The notes under the pieces were generated by a model, which did not search any database, had not been told where the DNA came from, and saw only the letters and a list, made by a program, of their open reading frames with translations. The position numbers and the translations under genes were made by a program. 64,000 nt of DNA from Aphrocallistes beatrix (taxonomy: Eukaryota; Porifera; Hexactinellida; Sceptrulophora; Aphrocallistidae): assembly GCA_963281255.1 (NCBI GenBank), contig OY725498.1, positions 2,108,001 through 2,172,000 on the forward strand, in the 5' to 3' direction. Shown here piece by piece: positions 1-10,935 of this stretch (positions are counted from its first letter, which is position 1; each line of letters starts with the position of its first letter).

Positions 1-66
1 GAGCGAATGAATTATATCTGCCCTTGATGGGTATTTGCCTTAGTTTTATTTAAATTTAAATTTTAG

Positions 67-528
67 GTTGCTGGAGATACAAAATATAACCTTCTGAGGT
101 TCAACGATGTTCAAACTGATCAAAATGATCGACCCTTGGACCCACCTAAAATTTTAAGGGTAGAAATATTAGCTAACCCCTTTCCTGATCTTGAATTAAA
201 TAAAGATGTGGTTGAAGGTATTAGTTTTGAATCTGAAATTTCAAAGAATGAAATAAACATACAAAAAAGTGTGAAAAATTTTAATTTGCTTTCATTTGGA
301 GAAGAATTGGAAGAAACTTTTGATGATGAAGTAGATTTCACGAAATTAAAAAGTTGCCATGATTTTCAACAAGAAGGACTAGACATATACAATTCTGATT
401 TCCCGAATGCAGCTGATAAAAATTGCTCTGTTGATGTCAAATATTTTACTCTGAAGGAACAAGAATCAAGGATAACAGAAAATATTCAAGACTCTCCTTT
501 AGCTAAAAAATCAAAACTTTTATCCAAG
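67..528 (+). CDS. CWC27: CWC27 internal exon (spliceosome-associated cyclophilin, region after the PPIase domain)
   Basis: This exon is 154 codons, phase 0 at both ends, with an acceptor AG at 65-66 and a donor GT at 529-530 (AAG|GTAAGA). It opens with GDTKYNLLRF, which corresponds to the end of the cyclophilin-type peptidyl-prolyl isomerase domain of CWC27 (human GDTVYNML). It continues with PPKILRVEILANPF and the family signature NFNLLSFGEELEE (human NFSLLSFGEEAEE), then an acidic low-complexity stretch and a short Lys-rich end. CWC27 is a nuclear protein that associates with activated (Bact) spliceosomes alongside CWC22. The catalytic domain itself would lie in exons left of the window. 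No ATG belongs here: the first in-frame codon after the acceptor is GTT. Joining residue 154 to the exon at 21623 keeps the frame and the expected order of conserved blocks. Confidence 0.9.
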
Positions 529-815
529 GTAAGAATTTGAATCGAACTGAAACGTAAACGGGTTTGAAAAAAACATATTTCGGAAGATCTCTTAGTCTTT
601 TTAATTAGAGTGCGTCTCCTTTCAATTATTATTGTTAGTTCATTACAATATTAATTGATATGACAACAATTGAAGAGTACTGATAATATTTGGCCGTTAT
701 AAACTATCTGAGGTTGGTATAACTCAAATATTAATTGCATTTGCACAATCCATAGCCTACTCTAATAATGCCTCACAGTAGACTGAAATTATGAACTAGG
801 GATGGTGTAGTAGCC

Positions 816-1583
816 CAGGGGTGGACAAACTACGGCCCACTTCCGATTTTTAACCGGCTCGCTTGAAGTCAATAGGAGTGCACATTTTTCGTAGTTTAAC
901 TTATCTATATGTTTTAAAGAAGACCCATTTCTCATAATAATTTATCAAAATCATATATTTTGTTGTCTTTATTGCTAGTACTTTGATATGGCGTCAATAT
1001 CTAAGAAAAGAATAGTTGATAAAGAGTTCCGTATTTTCTATGAAGAGTGGCGAAATAGATACTTTTTTACAGAAGTCAATGGCAGATGCGTCTGTTTGTT
1101 TTGCAATGACACTGTGGCAGTATGCAAAGAGTATAATGTCAGACGTCACTATGACACACAGCATGCGAAAACCCACAAAAATTTGTCCGAGTCAGAGAAG
1201 AAAGCAGTAGCTGTGAAGATGTCTGAAGCTTTGCTCAAGGAGCAACAAGTGTTCACAACTCAAACACGTATCAGTGAAGGAGCAACAAGAGCTAGCTTTG
1301 TAATAGCTCATAAAATTGCTCGGGGAAGTGAAGCCTTAAATGAGGGAGAGTTTGTGAAAGACTGCCTCCTCACATGTTCCGATATTCTCTGTCCTAAAGA
1401 GACGAAAACATTTGACAATGTGAGTCTTTCCAGAAGAACAATAACCCGTAGAGTAGAAGAAATCGCAACAGATTTGCATGATCAAGTAAAAAATGTGTCA
1501 AAGTGCGGAATATACTCTCTGGCCCGCAGCTCTATGAAATCTAGCCACTTTGGCCCGCAGCCGTAAAAGTTTGCCCACCCCTG
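816..1583 (+). mobile_element. Internally deleted hAT element (Charlie/GTF2IRD2-type)
   Basis: The termini are CAGGGGTGGACAAACT on the left and, inverted, CAGGGGTGGGCAAACT on the right, a classic hAT terminal motif. A perfect 8-bp target duplication TAGTAGCC lies at 808-815 and 1584-1591. The 768-bp element keeps only the 5' part of the transposase before jumping into the right terminal region. It is nested in the left arm of the foldback element at 751-2573 and is therefore younger than it. Confidence 0.92.
988..1566 (+). CDS. hAT transposase N-terminal fragment with BED zinc finger
   Basis: An open frame of 192 codons starts at an ATG and reads into the right terminal repeat before its stop. 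Residues 1-60 form a BED-type zinc finger (CLFC near residue 36, then HYDTQH), followed by the segment conserved in GTF2IRD2-like hAT transposases (FVIAHKIARG, then SRRTITRRVEEIA). The RNase H-like catalytic core and the C-terminal dimerisation region are missing, removed by the internal deletion. The frame is free of stops, so the copy is fairly young, and a DNA-binding-only product is conceivable. Whether it is expressed cannot be told. It is not a CWC27 exon: it has no splice sites in the right phase and lies wholly between the TIRs. Confidence 0.75.
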   Translation: MASISKKRIVDKEFRIFYEEWRNRYFFTEVNGRCVCLFCNDTVAVCKEYNVRRHYDTQHAKTHKNLSESEKKAVAVKMSEALLKEQQVFTTQTRISEGATRASFVIAHKIARGSEALNEGEFVKDCLLTCSDILCPKETKTFDNVSLSRRTITRRVEEIATDLHDQVKNVSKCGIYSLARSSMKSSHFGPQP

Positions 1584-2722
1584 TAGTAGCCGAATGGATC
1601 AATACACCATTACCTTAAAATCGTTAACCATACAGAATAGGCATTAAGAATGTATAATCAGCATATATAAACATGGTATCAAAGTACATAGTATATCCGT
1701 TGGAAAAATTCGATTAGTCATCATATCATTACGCACAGGTCATTCTAAGGACAATTTTAGCGATTTTCTAAGCTGTTTTAACCCTATTTCTAAATGGTAT
1801 TAAGGTGTGATTTTTGTGTAGAACCAAGATTAGTACGAGTTGATTTGAAAACTTAAGAATTTTTCAATGGAATGTTGTTACATTCCTGCGTTGCTATGGT
1901 AAAGCATTCTGGTCAGTTTGGGCCATTTCGTGCAAACTGTAGTTACTAGATCTTCAAATTTGATCGTATTTGATAGGCAATAGACTACTTCCTATTAGGC
2001 GATAATACAACTTGAACTTCTAAATTCAACGAGTTTTGTGTTATGGGTTGATTTTAAGAATGTGACCAAAACACTAAATTGTCGCATAACTCTATAGTCT
2101 GTGAATTTAGAAGTTTAAATTGTATTATTACCTAATAAGAAGTAGCCAATTGCCTATCAAATACGATCAAATTTGAAGACCTAGTTCTTACAGTTTGCAG
2201 GATATGGCTAAAACTGATCAAAATGCTTTACTATAGCAACATTCCATTGAAAAATTCTAAATTTTTCAAATGAACTCATACTAATCTTAATTCTACACAA
2301 AAATTCTACCTTAATAACATTTAGAAGTAGGCTTAAAACAGCTTAGAAAATGCCAAAATCGTGCTTAAAATGACCTGTTGCGCAATGATATGATGACTAA
2401 TCGAAATATTAACAACGGATATGTACTTTGATGCCATGTTTATATATGCAGGCAATACATTCTTAATGCCTATCCTACATGGCTAACGATTTTTGGCTAA
2501 TCGTGTATTAATCCATTCGGCTATTACCGCATTCTTGGTTATTTTACTGTGAGGCCATATTAGAGTAGGCTATGCACAATCATATCATTTTCCTTTCCAA
2601 CTCAAAATGAATTTAGAATATTCGATATTGAATACTATTCCATAAGTACAGTCGGCAAGCTGAAATGATGCTTCGTCATCATGGCCTATTAGCTACGTAT
2701 ATTTAGACTTAATGCCCCTTAA

Positions 2723-3170
2723 CATAGCCTACTACATATAAGTCCTATCTGTTACTTGCGGATTTTGAACTAGGGATTTTTTCATGGATTGTTGCTATAT
2801 TCCAGTGTTGTTATGGATACACTTTTTGGTCAGTTAGTCATTTCTTGAAAACAGCAATAACTAAGCATTCTAATTTGATTCTTTTTGTTAGCCAATATAC
2901 TACTTCCTATTTAAGTGATAATATAACTTATACGTATATCTAAATTCAATGATTTACGAGTTATTAGGCAAATTACAAGTACCAAATGTGATCAATATGA
3001 TAAATTATATAATAACTCCTAAACCATTGAATTTAAATTAGAAATTATACTATGGCTTGATAGGAAGTAATCTATTGGCTATCAAATACAGTCAAACCAA
3101 AATTCAAATTTTCTCGCATCAACTCATTCACAGCTCAGTTCTAAACACAAAACTTTATATAAAAAATGCT
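2723..3170. mobile_element. Second, decayed CATAGCC foldback element
   Basis: A left end CATAGCCTACTACATA at 2723 is followed about 48 bp later by GAACTAGGGATT, as in the element at 751. Arms around 2780-2960 and 3030-3130 are imperfect inverted repeats (AGCCAATATACTACTTCCTAT against its complement), with the centre near 2985. The right terminus is not recognisable, so the end coordinate is approximate. Confidence 0.55.
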
Positions 3171-4005
3171 AGGGCTGAAACGAATATATATTCGGATATT
3201 CGTTCGAAATGATCCTAACGAATATTCGTTTGCGTTAAATGGAGAATATTACAAATAATTGTGCCATTGTTGAGATTTTAAGTCGAAAAAAAGAGTTTTT
3301 TTGCACTTATTGTAAAGATGGATTTTACGTACGATATTTAAGTTGGCTTAGTATTCGACCGAGAACACAACTTTTTTTCAGGTCAAATTTTATAGTCTAA
3401 CCGAGCACAAATGATAGTTGGGAACAAACTTTTGATAATTCAATATTATCAATGATGCGATATATTCACAATCCGGGGGGATTCTATGATTATCATATTT
3501 AAATTTCGTTTGCAAAACATAAATAAATGTTCCCAATTCAACACTTGTGGTTGTGTTTTCATAGATGCTAATACAAAATATCTTAGACAATTTCTTCATC
3601 ACAATATTTTAGAAACTTGTCCGATTGAAATCAAACTCAAAGCCAAAGATAATAATAGGTCGATGAATAATCCTAGGAATTTTCAACACAATCAAATGGA
3701 AGCAACTACTCCAGGCTCAAAACTTGTCGAGTGACCCTCGTATGTCTAAAAAGGGACAGCATTAAGTAAATAATGAGGAATGAGAAGGAACTTAGGCGGA
3801 GTTACTTTATACCAGTTCCTAGTGAAAAAATAGAGAAGGCTTTCATAATAAACAATTACTTGTTAGATATTACAAAGCATTGTCATACCCAACCTCAAAT
3901 ATTATTGTGTCGCACCTAATTAATTAGCTATTTCTATAAATTTTACAAAATGTGTGATGTTTAGTAACAGTAAAAGACCCTAAAGGTCCAAATATTTTTT
4001 GAATT
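3171..4005. other. Intronic DNA with no recognisable gene
   Basis: A short ATTCG-rich palindromic stretch at 3180-3240 may be the end of a decayed hAT. An 82-codon frame at 3486-3734 matches nothing I recognise and has no supporting signals. Confidence 0.5.
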
Positions 4006-4240
4006 CCATAAACTGGGGCGACTTTGGCCCTAGGAGGTGACTTTGTCCCACAATAGCAATTTTAATAAAATATACTCAAACTTAGAAATACTGCAGTTTA
4101 AATATCTTTGGATATATTGAGAGTTTCATTCAACATATTATCAATGTGATTACATTGATTCTTAAGTTTGTGTATATTTTATTAAAATTGCTATAGTGGG
4201 ACAAAGTCACCTCTTAGGGCCAAAGTCGCCCAGTTTACGG
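4006..4240. repeat. Palindromic MITE, copy 1 (CCRTAAACTGGGGCGAC family)
   Basis: This is a nearly perfect 235-bp hairpin. The left arm begins CCATAAACTGGGGCGACTTT and the right arm ends with its inverse. Internal arms carry GTGACTTTGTCCCAC and TTTTAATAAAATATACTCAA on both sides. A second copy lies at 12161-12396. GAATTC lies on both sides (4001-4006 and 4239-4245), but this is itself a palindrome, so the target duplication is not settled. Confidence 0.85.
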
Positions 4241-4508
4241 AATTCAAAAAATATTTAACCTTGATCAAATTTGGTTGAAGGTACTCATATCTTGTATCAA
4301 TTAAGAATACCATTACATGCATGCAATCTTGAGCCAAAATAAAAGCGGGACGCAGCGTTGAATTTCGCAGGACGTGGAGAGACGCATTATGAAAATATTA
4401 TACATAGGGCTACCTATTTTTAAATGTGTAACTGGATAGAGGGGATGCCATTCTATCAAGTAGATTGGAAGCTCATTTGGAATAGGAATTACTATTTATC
4501 TACGGAAT

Positions 4509-6594
4509 CATAGACTCCTTTAACTAAGGACTGGAGGGTCTCATACTCGGGTCCTGTAACTTGAGTCTATTGCCTATCACTATAACTAGTCGTTATTTCG
4601 ATGAGAAATGTATTATTGTTGAATAGGAAGTTGAATATGGTGAATTCATTGGTCACATTGGAATACTTGAAATATTAGTGGTTCTTGAGTTTTGCGGTTT
4701 ACACCTTTCCATATATGGTAGTAATGTTGATAACTTGGAATTGGTTAACGTTAGACATGGGAAATGTATTATTATTGAATAGGAAGTCATATATAAAGAA
4801 TCAATTGGCATATCGACTTATCCTAAATGCTTCTAGTTGTTGATTTTTGCGGTTTTCACACCTCCATATATGGTCATATTATAGACTTCTTTAGAGAAGG
4901 ACTGAAGCCTCCCATGCTCGTGGTTTGTAATTTGAGTCTGAAAGATTAACTTGAGTCCTGGGCTAAAATGACTTCTAGAAGGGTTAGAGACACTATATCG
5001 GGTCCATATAGGGGATTTTGAGGACGGCGAGTTCAATCGCGCCATTTTCAACACCGCCTGGTGTCATCTTAAAGGTCCTATTTCAAGCTTAAATGGGTGA
5101 ATTTTGCAAGTTTGCCCATTTTATCTGTCTAACTAATAAACGGTGAGAGATGACTGATTGTAATGAGACGCAGTAGTGCATTGGAGCCCAAATGTGATAT
5201 TTATTGTCCTATATGTAATTACATAAACACATTATATGTATATCACAACACTGTCTATTACAACGTTGTATATGCAGTAATGTAATGGCTGCAGATAAAA
5301 TTGTAAACTCGCAAACACTCATTAAGCATGACATTATGCCAAAATCTAGTTCTCGTGTGCTTGATTGCGACAAAAATTTTACAACTTCCGAAAATCCAGC
5401 TGAGCCAAGTGAACTCATTGACGAGATCACTCCTCAAGACACTCAAAAACTCTTGAGGTCTGATGATACCCTTTAGCATAAAGTTGTTTATTTGGCTGGA
5501 TACCTTGTTTACAAATATGGTGATAGCACTAGTATGGAGGAGATTATTGGCGATCAAGATGGTAACGAGGTGTCATCTGAGTTCCTAGATAATTTAAATA
5601 GAGGTGGACTGAGTGTGCCGACTATGTCAACCGTCTTTTTTGTACACAATGCCTATAAATTGCATGACCAAGTTAAAATGCGTTGTCGCTTTCAGTTTGC
5701 TGAGCTAATATCCTTTGTAGATGTACCTTTAGCAGGTAGTAAGGCTGCATGTACTACTTTAGCTAACATTCTATTGAAAGCTCATATCCTCAATGTAAGT
5801 GACAAACAAAAGTCTTTGGGATGCCTCAGGAGGCAATACAAGCTCTCCAACTAATGATAAGCAGATATAACTATGTAATAGACATAGTGTTGTGATATAC
5901 ATATAATGTGTTTATGTAATTACATATAGGACAATAAATATCACATTTGGGCTTCAATACACTACTGCGTCTCATTACAATCAGTCATCTCTCACCGTTT
6001 TTTAGTTAGACAGATAAAATGGGCAAACTTTGCAAAATTCACCGATTTAACCTTAAAATGGCGCTATTGAACTCGCCGTCCTCAAAATCCCCAATATGGA
6101 CCCGAAATCGTGTCTCTAGCCCTTCTAGAAGTCATTTTAGCCCAGGATTCAAGTTAATTCTTCCGACTCAAATTACAAACCCCGAACATGGGAGACTTCA
6201 GTCCTAATCTAAAGAAGTCTATAATATGACCATATATGGAGGTGTGAAAACCGCAAAAATCGACAACTAGGAGCATTTAAGATAAGTCGATATGCTCAAT
6301 TGATCCTTTATATATGACTTCCTATTCAATAATAATACATTTTCCATGTCTAACGCTAACCAATTCCAAGTTATCAACATTATTACCATATATGGAAAGG
6401 TGTGAAAACCGCAAAACTCAAGAACCACAAATATTTCAAGTATTCCAATGTGACCAATGAATTCACCATATGCGACTTCCTATTCAACAATAATATATTT
6501 CTCATCGAAATAACTAGTTATAGTGATAGGCAATAGACTCAAGTTATAGGACCCGAGTATGAGACCCTCCAGTTCTTTGTTAAAGGAGTCTATG
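4509..6594. mobile_element. Long-TIR (foldback-like) element carrying a P-transposase tail
   Basis: Two inverted arms of roughly 0.74 kb run from CATAGACTCCTTTAAC (4509) to about 5255 and from about 5880 to GGAGTCTATG (6594). They are highly similar, with a 41-bp insertion in the left arm near 5055-5095. The flanking octamers are TACGGAAT (4501-4508) and CACGGAAT (6595-6602), 7 of 8 identical, which fits the 8-bp duplication made by P-superfamily elements. The 0.6-kb centre encodes the C-terminal part of a P-like transposase. The arms also contain a conserved inner inverted segment GTGATATTTATTGTCC near the loop. Confidence 0.85.
5285..5854 (+). pseudogene. P-element/THAP9-like transposase C-terminal fragment
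   Basis: Two same-frame segments (5285-5476 and 5492-5854) are separated by one in-frame TAG at 5474-5476. The second part reads HKVVYLAGYLVYKYGD, then FLDNLNRGGLSVPT, then a hydrophobic helical tail. The GY-hydrophobic motif followed by a 'NRGGL.xP' block is the usual C-terminal architecture of P-element and THAP9-type transposases. The THAP domain, GTP-binding part and most of the catalytic domain are absent, and the fragment lies in the loop of the long-TIR element. It is therefore an internally deleted copy with no activity of its own. The assignment rests on motif order; an alignment with THAP9 would settle it. Confidence 0.65.
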
Positions 6595-6602
6595 CACGGA
6601 AT

Positions 6603-7778
6603 TAATAATTTTCTTGGTGAGTTCTAGAAGATGAATATATATTTATTCGCTTTTATTTAATGGAAATGTATTTAAGAATGTCTTCCCCTCAATTACTTAT
6701 GTTGATTTGTGGTTTGAAAATGCTTTTTCCAAATTAATTTCTTATAATAGATATTCATTATTGCTAAGTATTTAACATATTTCGAAATAATTTGAGTATG
6801 CAAAAATCTACGAATACCAGTTACACTTACACACAAAATTTTAGTAAACTATATTATAAGATTTGGCTAGGAGAGGATTCATGCACAGGGGGACAAAACC
6901 AACATTAATTCTAGAAACTATGTACTTATGCTCATTGGCGTCGCAACCAATACGATGGCGTCGCAACAAACTCGATAGTGACCTGGAGGTCCAGCGAGAA
7001 TAGTAGTGTTACCGATGCCATTGGCATAGAAGTAGCCCGGACAGATTTTGAAAGCACCCGGGCGACCGGGTAGATTTTTAAAATGGTCCCTATATAACAC
7101 TTTAGATAACATGTGTTAACCAATGTTGCATTCCCTCTGTGCCAGGTTACAGAGTATAGTTGACCGTTTATTCCGACTGCATACCATGGGATATTTTTGT
7201 GAAGCATTTCCAAATCCTTTATATAGTTACCATAGTAATCCTTTAGTGTCTGTTCAAATTATTAACGGACCTTTTTATGCTGACAAGCCTTATTATTTTC
7301 CACTATGCTCGCAGAAAATCAATGTATAAAGGCTATTGCTGATTGCTCTAAACCAGCAGACTTGTCCAACCTACGGCCTACAAAGGATTCTATAAATGAG
7401 TTTTAATCAAATAATTATTTGGCACATAACTGAGTTTCTCTCAACTGGAACAGTTCATATAAATTCCAAAAGATAAACCATCTCAACAATACAAAAAGAT
7501 CAAATGAAAAATGTCAAAAGCAATTCTAGTAGATCACTCCTAACAGACTCAATTATCAGGAAAATTACAGATTGCGACATCAAGTATACGAGCAGACATT
7601 GATACTTTGTGTGAACTACAGGGACCCCAAGTTCTGTCCCATCTTAAAAACTAACCTAATTTGTTAATTTTCAATACTATCATTAATGCCATGATTTTAG
7701 AACCGACCAATGTTGTCTAAACCTCGAGGTATAAAGAGTAAAACCACATATCTTCTCAAGTAATATCCGTAATAACTA
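6603..7778. other. Intronic DNA; possible decayed GGCGTCG MITE near 6934-7085
   Basis: CATTGGCGTCGCAACC at 6934 and the GC-rich segment with CCCGGGCGACCGGGTAGA (7049-7075) resemble the ends and interior of the MITE at 10092-10403. Nothing else is recognised; the small frames at 6918-7329 overlap this repeat and look random. Confidence 0.4.
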
Positions 7779-9516
7779 ATGGAAATCGAAAGGTCAGGAA
7801 TCATTCGTCTATTCGAATATGGTAAGAATCCAAGGGAGATTTTGAACTTGCTGAATATGCCCAGGAGTCACTGTATGTACCTATATCGGACTGTTCAGCG
7901 ATACAAACAAACTAGAGATGGGAAAGACAAGCAGAGATCTAGCCGACCTTGTATAACTATAACTTCCAAACTTCAAGAGGATGCAGGAACGATTCGGCTT
8001 AACTCTGCGATCTATGGAGGAAGATGGCATTAGAGCTTCGGGTTTCTCGACATTCGAAAATGTCGTTAGTAAGAAGCTAGGAATGCGCTCTTGTAAGAGA
8101 AAAAAAGGTTCATCATCTTACGGATCAAGTAAAAGAAAAACGGGTGTCTCGGAGTATGGGGTTACTTGAGCGGCACGCAATTCAAAACCTTGAATCGATT
8201 CTGTTTTCGGGGAGAAAATTTTTACATTGAGGAGGCTACAAATAATCAAAACGACAGGATAATAGTAGCAACGAGTTCCAGCATTCCAGAGAAGTATCGC
8301 ATCAGTCGTATACAGAAACCAAAATCTGTAATGGTCTGGGCTGGGGTCTCTGCTACGGGTCGAACACCACTGATATTTGTTCCTACTGGAGTAAATTACA
8401 GCGCGGAAACCTATCTCTAGCTTTGGAGCCTGTATTGAAGACTCTCGGGGAAACTTTGATTAAGGATGAGTCAATTGTGTTCCAGGAGGATGGTTTACCT
8501 GCCCATACTGCAAACATCACAAAGACCTGTACGGTTTTTAATCCCGGACTCTTTTTATAATCCCGGGATTTTGGGATTTCCATATTTAAAATCCCGGGAA
8601 TCCCTTGATAAATGATGATAGTTATCTCTCAAGCATTAATTAAATTTGTCTAATTATATAATAGTCTGATAGAATGAAAATATAATATAGGAGTAAAAGA
8701 TGAATATGAATGAATATGAATTAAGTTTTTTGTATATTATTTTATCATCATTTTTTTCTTGTTGACCCTTATGAATGCTAGCGTATCCAAAGTGATATAA
8801 CTGAGTCTTGTTCTAAATTTGTTGCATAAATATGCCGAACAAGAAAATGCTCGTCCCGCTTCGACTGAAGTTGCAGTACTGTTAGTAGCATTTGATATAC
8901 CTTTTCCAAATGATATCCTCGTTTTCCTGTCTGTTCTCCAATAAGTAAGTTCATATTTCAATATATTAGATAATGACGATTCGCCTTATATTTGAAGTTT
9001 GAACAGCTAGAATGGTTGTGTAGTAGCTTACAGGTTTAATTGAATTCTCTGACTTGATAAACATTTATTAATTTTGATGTCTTATTCATATTGAAAACAT
9101 GTTTCATTCAATATTAGCAATACGAAACCAATTAAATCCCTATATCATTTCCACACAATTACACAAATGTGCGCAATGATATGCTAACAAAAACGACATC
9201 CCGGGATTGAAGAAGCAATCCCGGGAATTAATCCAGGAACAATAGCCTAAGGGATCCCGGGATTAGAAACCCGACCTGGCTGCACGGCAATTTTCCATGA
9301 TTTATTAAGAAGGATGAATGGCCCCCTTATAGTTCAGACTTGAGCCCATGACTTTTCGATCTGGTTCATTCTGGAGAAGAAAGTTTGCACCAAGTCTCAT
9401 ACATCTGTTGAGTCTTTGAAGATATTATTGACGAGTAAGTGGCAGAAAGTATCCCTGGAAACATTTTGTGCCGTAGTTGAGGCCTTCCCAGGACGTTTGA
9501 GGTCGATAATAAAAAA
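7779..9516 (+). pseudogene. Tc1-type transposase relic, split by a hAT
   Basis: Fragments in several frames follow the Tc1 transposase order. There is an N-terminal helix-turn-helix (GIIRLFEYGKNPREIL at 7794), then a basic linker, then KSVMVWAGVSATGRTPL (about 8320) with the typical 'MVWG' core, and FQEDGLPAHTA (8480) holding the second catalytic Asp. The interruption at 8526-9274 follows. Reading resumes at 9290 with PPYSSDLSPM (the E is replaced) and the C-terminal WQKVSLETFCAVVEA. Multiple frameshifts and stops rule out function. The 3' end is abutted by the next Tc1 element at 9519. Confidence 0.75.
8526..9274 (-). mobile_element. hAT derivative nested in the Tc1 relic (AATCCCGGG-rich ends)
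   Basis: The ends carry inverted GGTTTTTAATCCCGG and CCGGGATTAGAAACCCG, each followed internally by more CCCGGGATT repeats. The Tc1 reading frame stops at the left edge (ACAAAGACCTG) and resumes at the right edge (TGGCTGCACGGC). The minus strand at 8737-8961 encodes a hAT C-terminal dimerisation block with TSVEAGRAFSCSA and FRTRLSYITLDTLAFIR. The rest of the transposase is deleted. The exact edges and the target duplication are uncertain (GACCTG occurs at both). Confidence 0.7.
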
Positions 9517-9612
9517 TACAGTGTGACACGATTAAATTGGGAATATTGCTATTTTTGTTATTTCACAGAGTTATCAACAAGAATGATAGTATTTCACTTA
9601 TCAAACTTGCTA

Positions 9613-9976
9613 CAAGGCTGGATTCGGTTAACCGGTTAACCGGCTAACCGCCGTCAATCTCGGTTAACGGTTAAGGAAATCTTAGATCGGTTAACCGATC
9701 TGCTTTATTTTCTAAAGATTCACATTAATTTTTTTTTTCGAAGGAGATTCAAGAATATTACTTCTAAAAATTTGTAAATGTAATGAATTCCTATTTTCTA
9801 ACCACAAAGTATATTTCGAGACCACTGAAAATTGTCAATTTTTTCAATATCAGGTTAAAGCTTAGTCCAAAATCCATATTTCAACCAATTAATACTGGTA
9901 TCTGTTAACCGGTTAACCGCCCTGGAGGAAACCAAAATAACCGAACCATAAAATCGGTTAACCAACCCCAGCCCTG
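9613..9976. mobile_element. hAT MITE with GGTTAACC-rich ends, copy 1
   Basis: The ends are CAAGGCTGG and CCAGCCCTG, with subterminal GGTTAACCGG repeats. Flanks CTTGCTA (9606-9612) and CTTGGTA (9977-9983) form a decayed duplication. A second copy in reverse orientation lies at 62758-63086 and shares the interior (AAAGCAGATCGGTTAACC, AGTATATTTNGAGACCACTG). Confidence 0.8.
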
Positions 9977-9989
9977 CTTGGTAGAAACA

Positions 9990-10935
9990 ATAGACAGATG
10001 TCTATTAGGAAGTTAACGAGCAAATTCAACACCACTCGGTCGAATACATACTCCCGGGAGACTGTGAGACAGCATCTCAAGAGGCTGGGACCATAGGCGT
10101 CGTAAACTTTATTTCCTACCCTTGGATTGCCCGGCCACAATAATCCAGGGCCGTTCAGTCAGTTAATCGGGCCGTATCTTCAGCTGATCCAGCGTCACCG
10201 TCAGCCAAATGGGCCGTGAACCCTTGATCTACATGAGGAATTAGTAACAGTCAATTACCAGTACATAATAGCACTAAGCTTTTTACCGGGAAGTACCCGG
10301 TCTTTTTACCGGGTAGCATCCGGCATTAGACCGGGTAGTACCAGGCATTCATTCTGGGCCGCCCGGCCATTGCCGGGTAACCGGGTGGGTTACGACGCCT
10401 ATGGCTGGGACACACCCGAAAGGTTGCGAAGGCAATTCCGTTCCTCACACAGAGGCATATGGACAGACGCGTGTCTTGGGCAAAAGATAACAAGGCCACA
10501 GATTGGGAGAAGGTCGTATTCAGTGACGAAAACCCAGTAAAACCCACCTCCAAGCACACACCGAAACTTCATGTTTGGGGTGCCTTTTCTGCTCGTGGCA
10601 CTTTTCCATTGAAGATCTTTCGGGATAATTTGACTGGATTGGGCTATATTCGTATCCTAAACGAGTGCTTGATTGCTCAGAGTCAAGTTCTGTAACCAGA
10701 TGATTGTATTTTTCAGGAGGACAATGATCCCAAGCACACTTCCAAGATTGCGAAGGATTTCATGCGGAATGAGGGTATAGTCAGAATGGATTGGCCTGCG
10801 TGTAGCCCGGATCTCAATCCAATTGAAAACTTATGGGCCTGGATAAAAATGCAGCTCAATTTGAGATCTCCCAGGACTCTTGGCGAGCTTGAGAAGACTC
10901 TTTATGAAATCTGGGAAAAAATTACTTTTTGAGGC
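9990..10935 (+). pseudogene. Tc1 transposase (DD34E type), broken
   Basis: Before the inner MITE the frame reads TSKFNTTRSNTYSRETVRQH, a Tc1-type second helix-turn-helix. After it come RHMDRRVSWAKDN and VVFSDEN (first catalytic Asp), then LHVWGAFSARG, FQEDNDPKHTS (second Asp) and SPDLNPIENLWAW (Glu), the complete DDE order of Tc1 transposases. A TAA breaks the frame at about 10693-10695, and another stop truncates the C-terminus near 10930. The MITE at 10092-10403 interrupts the first part. No other domain is present. Confidence 0.85.
10092..10403. mobile_element. CATAGGCGTCG-ended MITE nested in the Tc1 transposase
   Basis: The ends CATAGGCGTCGTAA and TTACGACGCCTATG are perfectly inverted. 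The perfect 8-bp duplication GCTGGGAC lies at 10084-10091 and 10404-10411. The interior is GC-rich with repeats of TACCGGGTA. The superfamily is open: 8-bp duplications occur in both hAT and P, and the CATAG start recalls the P-like family of this window. Confidence 0.88.

Larger units (their letters stand above)
751..2573. mobile_element. Foldback (hairpin) P-like MITE, interrupted by a hAT
   Basis: Two long inverted arms start at CATAGCCTACTCTAAT (751) and end at ATTAGAGTAGGCTATG (to 2574), with the centre near 2065. The left arm is cut by the hAT at 816-1583; without it and its duplicated 8 bp the element is about 1.05 kb, nearly all hairpin. The octamer GCACAATC flanks it at 743-750 and 2574-2581; the last base overlaps the terminal G, so the duplication may be 7 bp. 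The termini, CCTCACAGTA near position 30 and GAACTAGGGATG near position 44 match the THAP transposon at 32230-34983. It looks like a non-autonomous relative of that element. No coding capacity of its own. Confidence 0.8.

Noticed and set aside
136-540. A free-standing 134-residue protein starting at 136
   Set aside because: The codon at 136 is TTG, the coding continues upstream to a splice acceptor at 66, and the last residues lie beyond a good donor at 529. It is an internal CWC27 exon.
3390-3734. Overlapping frames on both strands at 3.4-3.7 kb as genes
   Set aside because: No family resemblance, no splice or promoter context, and typical of chance frames in AT-rich DNA.
6918-7329. Three small frames around 7 kb
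   Set aside because: They overlap a GC-richer repeat related to the MITE at 10092, and the peptide sequences have no recognisable domain.
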